From: Diogma glabrata
Taxonomy: Eukaryota > Arthropoda > Insecta > Diptera > Cylindrotomidae
Length of the DNA stretch: 64,000 nt
Assembly (NCBI GenBank): GCA_963693315.1
Contig: OY856186.1
Coordinates: 237,026,222 to 237,090,221 of the forward strand
Direction: 5' to 3'
The notes below the pieces were generated by a model. It saw only the letters and a list, made by a program, of their open reading frames with translations. It did no database searches and was not told where the DNA came from. The position numbers and the translations under genes are program-made. Shown here piece after piece: positions 1 to 11,929 of the stretch (within the stretch, counting starts at the first letter, position 1; every line of letters starts with the position of its first letter).

Positions 1-336
1 GAGAACATATGTATACACACTTAAAAAACAACGCTATCAACAAATATAACACTGTCAAATTGTCAAACATTCAATTTATTTTCCGTACGAAATGAAAGGA
101 ACTACATTTATTTCGCTTCGTAATTTGAAAATAAGAAGTCTCCACGGGTAGTCATGACATCTATTGACAGGTCTGTTTTTCACTTTTTCTTATTTTCAAC
201 TGCATACTACTTACGAAATGCAAACCGAAAATTTTTTCGTTTCCTTTTATTTTGTTTTTTTTACATAGATTTGGTATGGGGAAAATAATTTATTTTCAAG
301 TGCATACGCGTCTTAAGGGAGAAATTAGTTTTACTG
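1..336. other. AT-rich non-coding DNA
   Basis: No convincing coding sequence. Two similar stretches (about 125-210 and 275-310) share the words ATTTTCAA and TGCATAC, which suggests an old local duplication; nothing else is recognisable. Confidence 0.5.
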
Positions 337-425
337 TTAGAAATATATTAATCTATCCAGCGCGGGACAGCAAAAATTTAAGGAATTTTTACCTTTCCGC
401 GCTCGATAAATTGATTTATTTCTAA
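337..425. repeat. 89-base imperfect palindrome (hairpin)
   Basis: The left arm (337-371) begins TTAGAAATATATTAATC. The right arm (391-425), reverse-complemented, begins TTAGAAATAAATCAATT. By eye 27 of 35 positions pair, including the GC-rich core AGCGCGG. The 19-base spacer is itself a small palindrome (AAAAATT...AATTTTT). It may be a minimal foldback MITE or a transcribed hairpin; there is no evidence for expression. Confidence 0.7.
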
Positions 426-1258
426 TGCTACTCGTACACGAGAGAGCAAAATTGCAGATGTCAGAGAGAAAGTGTCTGACTTATTGCTAAACTGTTTACA
501 CATAGGAATTTGTTAATAATTTTTGTAGATAACAATTTTTTTTTACAGTTCATCTTTTAACTTTAAAATAAAACAGAAAAAAATATCTATCACTACCAGA
601 ACCGAAGTTATGAATCTTTGAAAATAAGTCTTCAAGCCAAAAATCACGAAATCCTCGAAATTTAGAACCGCTCCATTTTCCAACCCAAAAAAATTCTCGA
701 GCACGTATATCTTTCTTTTCTTGGGAAATGAGAATTTGGAAATTTTTCTATACAAAAGCCCTAAAATTTCAGCCAAATCAAATATGTGTCGGTCAGAAAG
801 ATGTTCGGTTTGTAAAAAAATGACCCATATATGTAGCAATTTGCATTACATATTCAGTTTATTTTTAACTGTGTGGCTGGAACGTTCAATATAGATCAAA
901 TTCAATTTTAAGCCAGTAAAGGTAGAATGTTCTAAACAAATTCAGATTATTGATATAATTTTTGTAAATTTAAGTTGTTTTTTGAAATGTTATTTATGTT
1001 AATTTATCTGTTAACTTATGAAGTGTTTTCTTTTTTAAGTGTTGTTGAAGTAATACACGTTTTTCAGGCTGTATATATTCATTTTGGTTTAATTATAACT
1101 TTAAATTAATTTTTTTTAAATTTTTTTCAAAATTTGGAACTGAACCCCCCATTTTCATACAAAATAGGGTTCACATTGCGCGGTTTTGTATTGCGCGCTG
1201 TTTTTCTGGAACGGAACTACCGCGCAGTCGGAGGGATTACTGTACGCGGTATTATACG
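426..1258. other. non-coding AT-rich stretch
   Basis: The open frames here are short, of AT-rich composition and without motifs. At 1165-1245 there is a GC-richer patch with several GCGCG and CCGCGC words, probably part of an unrecognised repeat. Confidence 0.5.
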
Positions 1259-2243
1259 TAAAATACCGTATTGTCCAAAACGTAGTTAAATACAAGGTAT
1301 TTTATTATAAAAGTATTGTGGAGGCGCCCGAATGCCATTTTATTGAGATTTCGCGTGGATTACTTAAAAAATTTATCATTGCGAAAATATATATACTACT
1401 GGTCTTGAATATATTAAAGAAGCAGAAGAATATGAATTATTGCTCCTTGTCACAATTAAAAACGCATTCTTAATGATTCGCAAATTTCTATGGCAACAAA
1501 ATTGTTGTATGTTCAATAGAATATACATTTCAAACATCGGATGCTGCATCATTCCTATTCACCGTTACAGGGAATTTTCTTTACGCAGCAAATCAAAATT
1601 ATGAGCCATGGACTCTGTCATTAAATTTTATATCTTTGAGTAGTTCTCTTTCTATACCTTCAAATTGATTAACTAAAACACCAAAATCTCAAAACTTACA
1701 TTCTGAAACCGATGGCAATTCTATTGGCTGTGTAACTTAGTGGCAAAGAGTTTATGGATCTTCGGAATGTTTCATCGTTCCGCATATTCCACTGTAACAG
1801 AAAATCTTTTTCAATCTGTAACCTAACTCATACTGCAAGAAGTATTTGTCTTACAAATCAACGAGGCGTAAACTTGTTGATGTGAAATCTTCAACAGTTT
1901 ACCGATGGAAAATAATAAAGCATCAATTTAAATAAAAACATAAATACAATAGCTCGGCGCGAAAGTGATTAATATAGAAACCAAACAAAATCAGATTCAA
2001 GTGAATAAATAGATCTTATTATTATTCGTTTAAGGAATATAAATAAAGAGAACAATAAGAAATCTTAATGCCGGGGCAGATGTTTAAAAGAGAAAATGGT
2101 GATGGAAATAATTTTTTGTTGTTATACTACTAACACTGTATGTCGACTATTGCACTTTTGTACAGAATACACGGTATTTTATTTTGTATTATACAATGTA
2201 TAATACTCTGTATTATAAAAAAAAAATTAAATACGGTATTTTA
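1259..2243. repeat. possible TIR element of about 1 kb
   Basis: TAAAATACCGTATT at 1259-1272 has its exact inverse AATACGGTATTTTA at 2230-2243, so a 12-bp inverted terminal repeat flanked by TA on both sides is possible. The interior has no coding sequence that I recognise. The 14-bp match is the only evidence, and the surrounding DNA holds other CGGTATT words, so chance cannot be excluded. Confidence 0.3.
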
Positions 2244-2289
2244 ACATCTCTAGTAGTATCCCATCAAACATAAATTATGTTGTACGAGA

Positions 2290-3560
2290 AAAACGAAATA
2301 AAATTTTAAGCGGAAGTGGCAAACAGGAATATGGGATGCTGAACTATTGTGAACCGTACTAAATGGTTATGTATCAAGTTTCATCTAATTCGATTATCAG
2401 GTACAGATGTTATTGAGCTTCCAAAAAAACAGGTATATGGGACAGCCACCACCACTTTGTTCACTATTGCTCAAAAACTAATCAGTGCCTTACCATACAT
2501 AGTGGCATCTTTTTCCAAAGTGTCATCAAACTTTATTCACGAACGAATGCTGTGTGCTCCCAACAAATATTGAAAAAATTCTGACACAGTAAACAGTTGT
2601 TCGGGAGTTGTTACTTACTTCAATATTGTTGTTGTTACTTACTTCAATATTGTCCAAAAACTAATCAGTTCTTTCTTATTTAAGTCTCCATTTTTTTCTA
2701 ATTGTCATTAAAATAAATTAATGAATGAAGTCTGTATGCTCCCAACAAACTTTAAAAACAAAGTGTGAAAAGTCAGCATTTTTATGGTAGACCCACTACG
2801 CCACTTTGATCAATGTGTCCCAAAGGATGATAATTATCGTTTCACAATAATTGAAACCTTTTCCATAAGTTTCATCATAATCACTTCACTATTGTAGGCT
2901 GTAGTGTGCATGAAGACATTGAAAAAACTTCAAAAAAGTACAAACAAATTTTTTTAACGGAAGTGAAAAACCGGAAGTTGCTATGCAGAACTGTTGTGAA
3001 CCATACTGAATGCTGATGCCAAGTTTCATTCAATTCGATTATCAGGTACAGATGTTATTGAGCTTTCGAAAAAACAGATGCGGGGACCTCACACCACTTT
3101 GGTTACAATCGCTTAAAAAAGAGTCAGTTCTTTGTCATACATAATTGCATCTTTTTCCAAAGTATCATCAAAATTCATTCACGAACGAATGTTTTATGCT
3201 CCCAACAAACATAAAAAACATTGGGTAAAAACCACCTGTTGTATGGTGGACCCCCCCAACCCTTTATCCAATGTACTCCAAAAGCTGATTAAATCTTTTT
3301 CATGATACTAGAAAGCTTTTACCAACGTTTCATGAAAATCGATCGGTAATTGTAGGCTACAGTGGGGATAAATACTTTAAAAAAAACTTTTTAACCGGAA
3401 GTGACAAACCGAAAGCTGGTATGCAGAAATATTGGAAGCTGTACTAAAACCTCATATACTAAGTTTCAATAAGATAATAAGCCGGGATTAGAAGTTATTC
3501 AAGATTTAAACTTAGAGGTGCTCGGGAGACCCCCCGCCATTTTGTCCAAATTTAAAATGA
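2290..3560. repeat. diverged tandem repeat, about 440-650 bp unit
   Basis: Similar units start near 2305, 2953 and 3395. Each opens with a CGGAAGTG word followed by a block ending GAACCRTACT, then AAGTTTCAT and TACAGATGTTATTGAGCTT. The first two also share TTCACGAACGAATG, TGCTCCCAACAAA and TTGTAGGCT. The spacing differs (about 648 and 442) because the first unit carries an extra block near 2580-2690, where TTACTTCAATATTG occurs twice. The open frame at 2349-2573 lies inside the repeat and has no protein features. I do not recognise the family. Confidence 0.7.
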
Positions 3561-4039
3561 ATCAAGATCTTCCATCAAGAATCAAGATCTTGGCGCGTGG
3601 GCGTTAACCATGTTTTATTAATTTTATTTTATTTTTTATCAAAAACTATTTTAGGGTAGCGAAATCCGAAATTCGACGTCCACGCTGTGCTGCCTGGGTA
3701 ATGCTGACAGAATTAGGTTGGTGTATTGGAGACAAGCAGAGTAAAAACTGCTTAGTCAATGACGCTACATCACGGCGAATTGGCGCTCTTCAACCAACTC
3801 AAGCGTCTGTTCTCCATGTCAGGGACGGCTTGGAGCGGGCGTCTGTCTTGAATCCAGCGGCTTGCTATATAAACGTGTAAAAAAGGTTGTTTCTGGTGAC
3901 CTTAATATGCAGAACGGACCCATTCACGATAATTTGGGTTGGGCCTAAGGTTAACACCCTAACCCCGGAAAAAAACTAAAATGTTAAATTTGGTTATCAG
4001 AAAGAGAAAAACAGACCCGGATACAACAACAAAATTTGA

Positions 4040-5323
4040 CCTGGACGTGAAAAAGAACAAGACTACCGAATCGGAACGTGGAACGTGCGCAGCCTGAGCG
4101 CTTCTGATGCTCTTATAAGTCTAGAAACAGAAGCTGAGAGGTATAGGATGGATATTATTGCTCTACAAGAAATTAGACAGCCGATTATCGGAAAACAAGA
4201 TTTGGATAGTCACTCTCTATACTGTAGTGGTCATCCTTCTCGAAGAGAATTTGGTACTGGATTTCTTGTTGGTGCACGCATACAAGAAGCCGTGATGAAA
4301 TTCATCCCGGTCAGTGAGAGGATCTGCTACCTAAGTATACGTGGTACATATAACAATATTTCTCTTATTGCCGTGCATGCACCAACTGAAGCTAGGACCG
4401 TCGACGAGAAGGATAATTTCTACATAGCCCTGGAAGAGGTTATGAAACAAACACCCACACGCGACTTCATTATGGTTCTTGGTGACTTTAATGGACAGGT
4501 TGGAAGAGATATCTCTTATGGAAATGTGGTGGGTCCCAACAGCTTGCATTTGAATTCGAATGATAATGGTGAGAGAATGACTGAGTTTGTATTATCAAAT
4601 AATTTGAGAATTGCCAGTACGTTCTTTCCGCATCGATCGATTCATAAACAGACTTGGGTTTCACCGAATGGAAACACTCGAAATCAAATTGATCACGTTC
4701 TAGTAACAACACGTTTCTTTTCGAGCGTTCTGCATGTGCGATCCTTTAGAGGTGCATACATTGGAAGTGACCACTTCCTTGTATGTGCAACGATAAGGTT
4801 CCACTTCCCAAATCCAGGCATTCCAAAATTCAACCAACGGAAACGTTTTAACATCTCATCATTAAAGAATGCTGAAACAGAAGAGAGATATCAAATCCAT
4901 ATTGCCGAAACATTGGAGAAATCAGAAACCATTAATGGAGACGTCGATAAGTCATGGTATTTGCTCAAAGATGCTGTTTTAAGCGCTGCTGAGGGAATAC
5001 TTGGAAGACCACAAAACCACTCCCAGAAGCCATGGATGGATCAAACATGCCTTGACGCTATTCAATACAAAAGAGACTGCTATCTGAAGTGTCTACAAGG
5101 ACGCAATACCAGGTCCACGAAGGATAACTATAAGCTGGCAAGACAAGCTGTTACAAAGCTGAGTAGACGAACGAAGAGAGAATGGTGGAAGAGACAGTGT
5201 GAGGAGATTGAAAGCTTCAATAAGAAACATCAATCGCGAAACTTCTTTCAACAGGTTAAAACCTTAAAGAAGGGCCCTCAAACTAGATCGACTGCTATTC
5301 AAAACGCCCCATCTTCGTTTTGA
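4040..5323 (+). pseudogene. LINE endonuclease half (exonuclease-endonuclease-phosphatase fold)
   Basis: This is the target-nicking endonuclease of the LINE polyprotein. The open frame begins after a TGA at 4037, and the opening GTWNVRSL (from about 4073) lies before any ATG in frame. The leader ATG at 3981 reads in another frame and runs into a stop near 4099, so a frameshift near 4040-4060 is likely. Motifs in order are TWNVRSL (metal-binding Asn), LQEIRQ (catalytic Glu), APTEA, LGDFNGQVG (Asp/Asn pair), NQIDHVLV and GSDHFLV (catalytic His). The usual active-site residues are therefore all present. The frame ends at 5323 inside the snapback palindrome at 5282-5340, just before the reverse transcriptase. 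Its sequence is otherwise open for more than 400 codons. Confidence 0.9.
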
Positions 5324-5340
5324 ATAGCAGTCGATCTAGT
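5282..5340. repeat. perfect 25-bp inverted repeat (snapback) inside the LINE
   Basis: The left arm at 5282-5306 (starting ACTAGATCGACTGC) is repeated as its exact reverse complement at 5316-5340, separated by a 9-base loop (CCCCATCTT). The left arm continues the endonuclease frame. The right arm has no protein equivalent, and the frame changes across it. It looks like a templated copy made when a broken end folded back, and it replaced a few residues of the linker. Confidence 0.95.
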
Positions 5341-5349
5341 CGAGTCTAG

Positions 5350-7010
5350 CTACAAGTAGACCTTAAAAATATTTTAGATACTTGGGCCGCTTGTTTTGAG
5401 AAACTTCTCAACTTAAGTGACCAGAAACAAGTCGGGCGACGAGCAAAGCTTATTCGTGCGTCAAAGGTACATGTAGACGAACCAACCAAAGAGGAATTCG
5501 AAGCGGCGCTGTCTAAATTAAAACGCAATAAAGCACCTGGTATCGACGATATAACATCCGAAATGATTGTACATGGTGGCGAAACTCTATCCTTAAGATT
5601 GTTTGAACTTGTTCAAATGATCTGGAGGACTGAAACCATGCCACAGGACTGGAACACAGCTATACTGATACCAATCCATAAAAAAGGTAATCGCCTACAA
5701 TGTGCAAACTACAGAGGAATCGCTCTCCTTTGCACAGCATATAAAATCTTTTCTTACATTTTGCTATCCAAAATCAATCCTTTTGCTGAACAACTGTTTG
5801 GAGAATATCAGTGTGGTTTCCGGCGGGGCCGAGGTACTACCGATGCACTTTTCTCGATGAGGATGATTTTGGAAAAGTGCCGAGAGTTCAACATACCTGT
5901 GCACCTACTTTTCATTGATTTCAGGCAGGCCTACGACTCTCTCGAACGAGAGATTCTATGACTCTATGGTCTGCTCTGGTGTCAATGGGAATTCCTGGTA
6001 AATTGGTATCACTATGCAAAATGAGAGTACAGAACTCTCAATGCTGTGTACGAGTAGAGAACGAAATATCAAAGTTTTTTAAAGTCGACTCCGGTTTAAG
6101 ACAAGGTGATGCTATCTCTTCTATACTTTTTAATCTAGCCTTGGAATATGTGTGCCGTCAAAAGAAACTACCGACTAATAACAATATATTGTCAATAAAC
6201 TCAGTACAGATGATTGCTTACGCTGATGATGTTGTCATCCTCGGCCGAAGTGAAGCTGTTATGAGTGAGACTTTCAAGTCGCTTGAGAGTGGTGCTAGGA
6301 AAATTGGTCTGCAAATTAACTACAATAAAACCAAACATATGAATGTTTCAAGGGAGGCTGAGAAGAAAGATTTGATGTGCGGCGATGAACGAATCGAGGG
6401 AGTTGAATTTAAATATTTGGGATCAATGCTTGACTCAAACAACAGCATACTTACAGATATTAAAGCTCGAATCGCTGCAGGTAATTGAACTTTCTACTCA
6501 ATCAAACCTCTCCTTGGATCACCGTATGTATCAACTAACACCAAGCTCAAGTTATACAAGACATTGATTAGACCGGTTGTGATGTATGGGTCACAAACGT
6601 GGACCCTTACACAAAATGATGAATCGCATTTATCTGTATTTGAGCGTAAGATCCTACGCTACATTTTTGGTCCACTTAAGACAGACGATGGAGAGTATAG
6701 AACCCGGTATAACTTTGAGATCAGAGACCTTCTTGAGGGTCCTGATATAATAGGTTGTATCCGTTCTAATAGGATTGCTTGGTTTGGACATGTTCTACGA
6801 GCCGATTCACAGTCTGGAATGATTAGAAAAATGTACGTTAGTACCCCAAGGAGTGAGCAACCGCGAGGTAGACAACGACTACAATGAGAGACTGACGTAA
6901 TAAACGACCTTAAAAAAATCGGCTGCCATGGTAATTATGTCGCTGTTGCGAATGACCGTGGTGAATATTCTAAGCAGATCAACCTGGCAACGCTCCTACT
7001 TGGAGCATGA
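5350..7010 (+). pseudogene. LINE reverse transcriptase and C-terminal region
   Basis: The RNA-dependent DNA polymerase half of the LINE. Reading resumes after a TAG at 5347 in a new frame with DTWAACFEKLL, then KLKRNKAPGIDDI, an ANYRGIALL block, FRRGRGTTDALF and FIDFRQAYDSL (catalytic Asp). Near 5955 the frame shifts by one base and continues with SGLRQGDAISSILFN, then MIAYADDVVIL (the YADD catalytic pair), GLQINYNKTK and FKYLGSML. Two in-frame TGA stops follow. The one at 6486 probably replaces Arg (CGA) and the one at 6885 probably replaces Trp (TGG); both fit simple transitions. The C-terminal RPVVMYGSQTW and RIAWFGHVLR motifs are typical of this LINE group. The last stop is at 7008-7010, just before the A tail. 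Confidence 0.92.
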
Positions 7011-7053
7011 ACGCCTTAAAAAAAAAAAAATAAAAAAAGAAAAAAAAAAAAAA

Positions 7054-7636
7054 TTAATTACCTAATTTATATACTAAATATTTTGTTTTGTATGCTCCTC
7101 GCAGATTTGACAAGGCAGATGGAAATAGGGAAACAAGACGAGGTGGCAAAATACACTACCTATTCAAATACACTATTTATTTAATTTTAAAGAATAATTT
7201 TACAATTTAAATCTATAGCACTATAACTATAGCACAAATAAACTGACAGATGAATTCCATTTTCAAAAAAATTTTCTAGTTTAGAACTAAAACCGATATC
7301 TCGAAAAGAGAACGAGAATACCAATTAGTGGAATGGAATTATTTAGTGAGAAATCAAAATGCGAGATTAATAATAATTCTATTCCACTACATCTTTTCTC
7401 ACAGAACTAGAATCGAGGTACAGAGCGGGCAAAACTCTTTCAGTTTTGTATTTTTTTGTAGTTTTGCATCTTTTTTCAGTTTTTCCTTTAAAATACTTGA
7501 GAAGCGAACAAAAAAAAAGTCACATTTTTTTGGATCTGTCAAATTGGTTTAACAAAATAAAGGAATTTTTATTTAACGAAATAAAGGAATTAACGCATGA
7601 GGGGTCAATTTTGATCGATTACGATCAATGTTGATC
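7054..7636. other. non-coding spacer
   Basis: AT-rich. A short imperfect hairpin occurs around 7327-7389 (GTGGAAT...ATTCCAC with AATAATT arms). The open frames at 7328-7634 are low-complexity and carry no motif. Confidence 0.5.
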
Positions 7637-7639
7637 TAC

Positions 7640-8040
7640 ACAGAGAGAAAAATAATTCTAGATTTGAGAATTGTGCATGATTGAAAATAGAAAATTCAGT
7701 TTCTTCTTAATTTGAGAAAATTTAAATCATTTTAGTACTCCGAAATTTAAAACTGAGATAAAAACTATCAATTCGATCACACAAAAAAGTGAATAAAATA
7801 CTATTATTGAGAATTATATATGATTAAAAACAGAAGATACATTTATTCTCATTTCGAGTAAATTTATATCATTTTAATACAACAAAACTTTAAAAGTGAG
7901 AAAAAACTATCAATTCGAGCATCCTACAGAAGAATGAAATACTGAAGTTGAGAATTGTTTTTGTTCAACAATAGGAAATACATTTATTCTTGTTTTGAGT
8001 AAATAAAGATCGTTTTCATTTTTTCTGTATAAATATAAGA
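7640..8040. repeat. subterminal tandem repeat, about 140-bp unit
   Basis: Two complete diverged units and a partial third, starting near 7655, 7800 and 7942. Each contains TTGAGAATT, a GATTR-AAA word, TTCATTTCGAGTAAAT-like sequence, ATCATTTTARTAC, AAACTTTAAAAGTGAGA-like sequence and AAAACTATCAATTCGA. Confidence 0.75.
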
Positions 8041-8221
8041 AATTTTTGAATCAGAATAAGATTTCCATTTCTCAAATTGAACAGAGAAGTACACATCACT
8101 TTGTTACTTCCCCATCATTTATTTAATTCACAAATGTCAAAATGAGAGTAAAATATTTTCATTTTAATCCTTTTTGTTTCTTTTTGAAACTTAAAGATCA
8201 GATAATAATAAGTTATACGCG

Positions 8222-8560
8222 AGTATTCTCAATTTGATCCACGTAGATAAAATTAAGGAAAAAAAATTATCGATTTTATACCTTTTCTCTCAAATTGAAC
8301 TTATGAGATCGAAATGAAACTAACTAATACTCGATTATTCTCGGTTGAATCAACGTATATAAAATTGAGAAAAAAAATTCTCAGTTTTGTTATTTTTCTC
8401 TCAAATTAAACTTATGAGATCGAAATGAAAATAATTAATATTCGATTACTTTCGATTTGATCTTACGTAGATAAAATTGAGAAAAAAAATTTCTCGATTT
8501 CATTCTTTTTCTCTCAAATTGAACGTATAAGAATAAGATCGAAATGATAATAATTTTTTT
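8222..8560. repeat. subterminal tandem repeat, about 110-bp unit
   Basis: Three units start near 8222, 8334 and 8443. Each holds TCRATTTGATC, ACGTAGATAAAATTGAG, a TTTTCTCTCAAATTGAAC block and GATCGAAATGA. Both TTGAGAAAA and its complement TTTTCTCAA occur in each unit, so the array can fold on itself and may hold transposase-binding sites. Confidence 0.75.
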
Positions 8561-8716
8561 TGATATAATACGTTCGAAGAAAAAATTACGATACATTATT
8601 CAGTGAGAGAGTTTTTCAGCAGATGAACGCGTCTTATAACTTGTGAAAAAAAAGTTTGTGTCCGTGCGAGAATTGATACTAGCTGTGCTTAAAATCAGCA
8701 ATAATAAGAGTTCAAA
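8560..8716 (+). promoter_or_regulatory. candidate 5' leader and splice donor of the transposon gene
   Basis: After the tandem repeats comes a GC-richer leader (CAGTGAGAGAGTTTTTCAGC near 8620) ending in TTCAAAAGGTAAGTTGC near 8710-8726, a good splice donor. A non-coding first exon of the downstream spliced gene is the simplest reading. No TATA box is evident. Confidence 0.35.
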
Positions 8717-9959
8717 AGGTAAGTTGCATGTTTCTCTAAATTTATGCGTTCATTAAAGTAAACTTGCGTGCACAGAACGAGGTTTGGCTCATTCAGTTTG
8801 CCGGGAGTCCTGGGTTCAGTTTATTTGATGCATGTACTTGTTACTATTGGTGCTTAAATAACTGAATTAAATTACATCACACACAAAATTTCAACAATCG
8901 AAGGTGAAAATCAGATATTTTAAACAATTGGCTTGAAGCAAAATGGGGACAAAAATTTCTGGATAAATACATACATTATGGTTTCTTGTCGAAATTTATT
9001 AAAATTCCGAAATCAACCGATATTATCGATTTTTGAGCTCTAAAGCTCTAAAGTCTAAAGTACTAAATGCTTGCATGAAAAAATGTTAAAAATTGTTAAA
9101 AATTTTTAAAAACATTTAAAATAAGTTTTAAATCTAACAGTTTTTTTTGTTTTTAAAACTATAACTATTATGATGGCAAAATTCCAAAAAGAAATTATAT
9201 AATTTGTATAAAAATTCTTCGACCAAATTAAGAGGTGCAGGTTGCTTGATTACACCGAAAAAAATTCGATTGAATACTCCAACAACTTCAGGATTACAAT
9301 TGTTTGGTAAAACTTCTTACAATTGTTTCAGACAAATGCATCGCATTAAACTTCGTTTTTATATTATTTTTAATATTAGGTTCTTCGACGGTTGATCTTA
9401 CTGAATATGATCAAAAAGAATTTCAAGAGCTGAAGCAAACCTTACCTGTCATTCAAGAGCCGTGGCTGACTATAGAAAGTTATTGGATACGGAGTTGTGA
9501 GGGTCGTCTAAGGGAGTTTAAAGAAACAAAGGATAAATCTTTAAAACATTTTTTAATGACTGTCCACTTTATAGAAATGCTATAATGCCAGCATTTTGGT
9601 AAGTTTGAAGTTGAAGGCATTTTAAGACTGTTTTGGAATTACAGATTCTTTTTTTTTCTACAGATTGATTTAGATTTTAAAAGACTCTTTCCGAATAAAC
9701 ATAAAAAACTTTTGGAGAAGGCAAAACATTTTTTCGAAGTTGTGGTACCAGTGCTACGCAAATTATTTAAAGATAAGCAAAGTCTAAAGGATTTGAACGA
9801 TATGCCAACTTACCCAGGTAAACAAGTTTTGATCACAATTAAACTATAACGGTACATAATATATAGTTGAATGCATTAATTTGATTATGCATTAACTTGA
9901 CCCTTTTATACTTGTTAAATAAAGTCCAAAATAAATTATTCAGTACAGTCCATTCATTT

Positions 9960-11640
9960 TTTGCAAGGCAGTCTTAGATCACGAAAAGTGTGTAGTTATT
10001 GAGTGTAGTTATGGTATGTTTATAAGTATACGGGTTTCTGGTAAAATGTTTCAAAAAAGATATTTTTCGCCACTAATTTCACAACTTTCAAAACACACTT
10101 CAGCATTATGTCCCATTAAGGAACTTAGCAGAGACAACAATAAGCCGCCAGCCCGGTCGGTCCTTGGCAAGCTCCTCCCAGCCTTAAACAAGTCCCAGAA
10201 ATATAAAGACTTCTGCGATGCCGTTTTTTATACCCCGTTGAATTATTAGATACTATAAGTTTTTACCGTCCAAAAAGTAAAAACTTCTTCGTTCTCTTTG
10301 AACTCCCCAAATTAATGGGGGGCTATACAACTAAAGGAAAAACCTAACCCGCAATAATACAATTAATTCTAAATTGACGGCCAGAAGAGCAAAATAACGA
10401 GAGTGAGGGTGGCCACCAAACTAGCATTTTAACTTCTTTTAAAACACTAAACAGTCTTACCGAAACTAACTTTCCCACCTTCATAGTTTCCTTAAAATTT
10501 CTAAGCAGTTTCGATAAAGGCCACTTGGAAAACTTTCCCCGCCTTTTCCCGCCTTGTGTCTAAATAATAGATTAAAAAACAAAAACCACCTAATGCACAA
10601 TACTTTTTTGACAAAAACGAAACGATTTCAATTTCGTATAAGCTTCAATTTCGTATAAACCCCTTGAAATTACTTGTCACATATCTTTTTCCATAAAAAG
10701 TAATCCCCTGAATTACACTATATTTTCTACATCTAAATTTAGTTGAAATAATAGAAGCAATAGCTTCCGTCAGTCTGACATATTTCGTTTCAGATATTGA
10801 GCTGACATTGAAGATATCGACAGATAGGAGATATTGAAGAGTATGACAGCTGTGCTTCTATACGATCTGTAAACAGTTACAACCGAAACAACTACAATCC
10901 TAATGACAGCTATAACTTCTATAACCTTTTTTCGGAAGCTCTATTTAGTGATCTGTAGATAAGTTTCGGTAAAGCTTCTTATATTAAATATACAAATATT
11001 TTAGAAGCTTTCATTCCGGCGGTGCGGAGAACTTCTCTGTGGAAGTTGTATATCGAAACTTTATAGAAGTAAAATATAACTAGCTTCCACTTAGAAGCTT
11101 AAGCGAAGCTTTATTGAAGCTAAAACTTATACAATTTCAAATTGAGAAGTAAGTTTGCTAGTTGGACACCAGCTGCAGTGTGAAAAATTACTCAGCACAA
11201 TTTCACACAACTGACGTCGTCGTTAGTCGTCGAACTAACGCAAACAGGGCATGGACGGTATAAACCTACCTACTGCCCCTCAGGCACACGAGGTAACCAT
11301 TCCTTTCGGCAGTTGTTTTTAAGTCTACACTGTTATCATATTCCTCCTGTTTCCTTCCTACCCTTTTGATATCGTACAGGGCAATCATTCCCTTAAGTAT
11401 TTTATTTCTCTTATCCCATATCCATTTGTTTTTCGTTGTTTTTTTCCTATACTTAATTTTTTTACATTATTATTATTATTCTTCTTTATTTTCTAGTTAT
11501 TGTTTTTTTTTCCCTTTTTAATTTTGTTCTTTGTTTGTTTTTAGATAATTCAATTTCTATCATGGTTGCATGACTCCTGCATGGGAGTTCATGGGGAACC
11601 GAGAACGTTGTTTGTTTAGGCGAATAGCTGTCTCAATATC
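9960..11640. other. large intron filler with unidentified repeat
   Basis: The frame at 10016-10249 is not recognised. Around 10750-11150 several AAGCTT and TTAGAAGCTT/AAGCGAAGCTT words form short palindromes, probably a decayed MITE. 11280-11560 is pyrimidine-rich. I see no gene. Confidence 0.4.
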
Positions 11641-11647
11641 GAAACAT

Positions 11648-11929
11648 TCAACGCATCCATAAAAAAAAATCTATCTGGTATTCTGTTGCCTGCCCAATTA
11701 GATTCTGGAGGCTTCCGGGTTGGAACAGTGTTCTCACGTTCCACGTTTGATTCAAACAGATTGTCCAGGTACAATAGCAAGGGAGGTCTAAACCAGAAAG
11801 ACGTTCCATTCCAAGATTTATGTTGTCTTTTATTAACAATTGTTTTTTACGGGACGAGGAAAATCGCCTCTTACGACACGCATGAGTGCGGTGGGCTGAT
11901 TTTTTTGAAGAAGAGGACCTCAACTCCAC
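11648..11929 (-). pseudogene. LINE fragment: start of an endonuclease domain
   Basis: On the minus strand the open frame contains TWNVRTLFQPGSLQNL followed by a YQIDF block. These are the first strand and metal-binding motif of LINE endonucleases, like that of the LINE at 4.07 kb but a different subfamily. The frame stops before the catalytic Glu motif. Its upstream part is LINE leader, including a word (CGCCTCTTACGACACGCATG on the plus strand at 11865-11884) that recurs at 11983-12002, so the leader carries a short tandem duplication. The fragment sits inside the last intron of the transposon gene. Only the 5' part of the LINE is present. Confidence 0.75.

Larger units (their letters stand above)
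3650..7053 (+). mobile_element. RTE-like non-LTR retrotransposon (LINE), near full length
   Basis: A LINE on the plus strand with a 5' leader (about 3650-3980), an apurinic-type endonuclease, a reverse transcriptase, a short C-terminal region and an A-rich tail at 7019-7053. The leader and coding part have clearly higher GC than the flanks. The 5' edge is my estimate from this composition change; I could not find a certain target-site duplication (ATTAATT occurs on both sides but is trivial in this DNA). The architecture matches the family often annotated in animals as craniofacial development protein 2-like plus endonuclease-reverse transcriptase. Its few disabling changes suggest a fairly recent insertion compared with the other LINEs in this window. 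Confidence 0.9.

Noticed and set aside
4331..4712. Minus-strand frames inside the first LINE
   Set aside because: Antisense shadows of a well supported plus-strand endonuclease.
10016..10249. 77-codon frame in the large intron
   Set aside because: Somewhat protein-like C-terminal half, but no homologue recognised and no splice context that joins it to the neighbouring exons.
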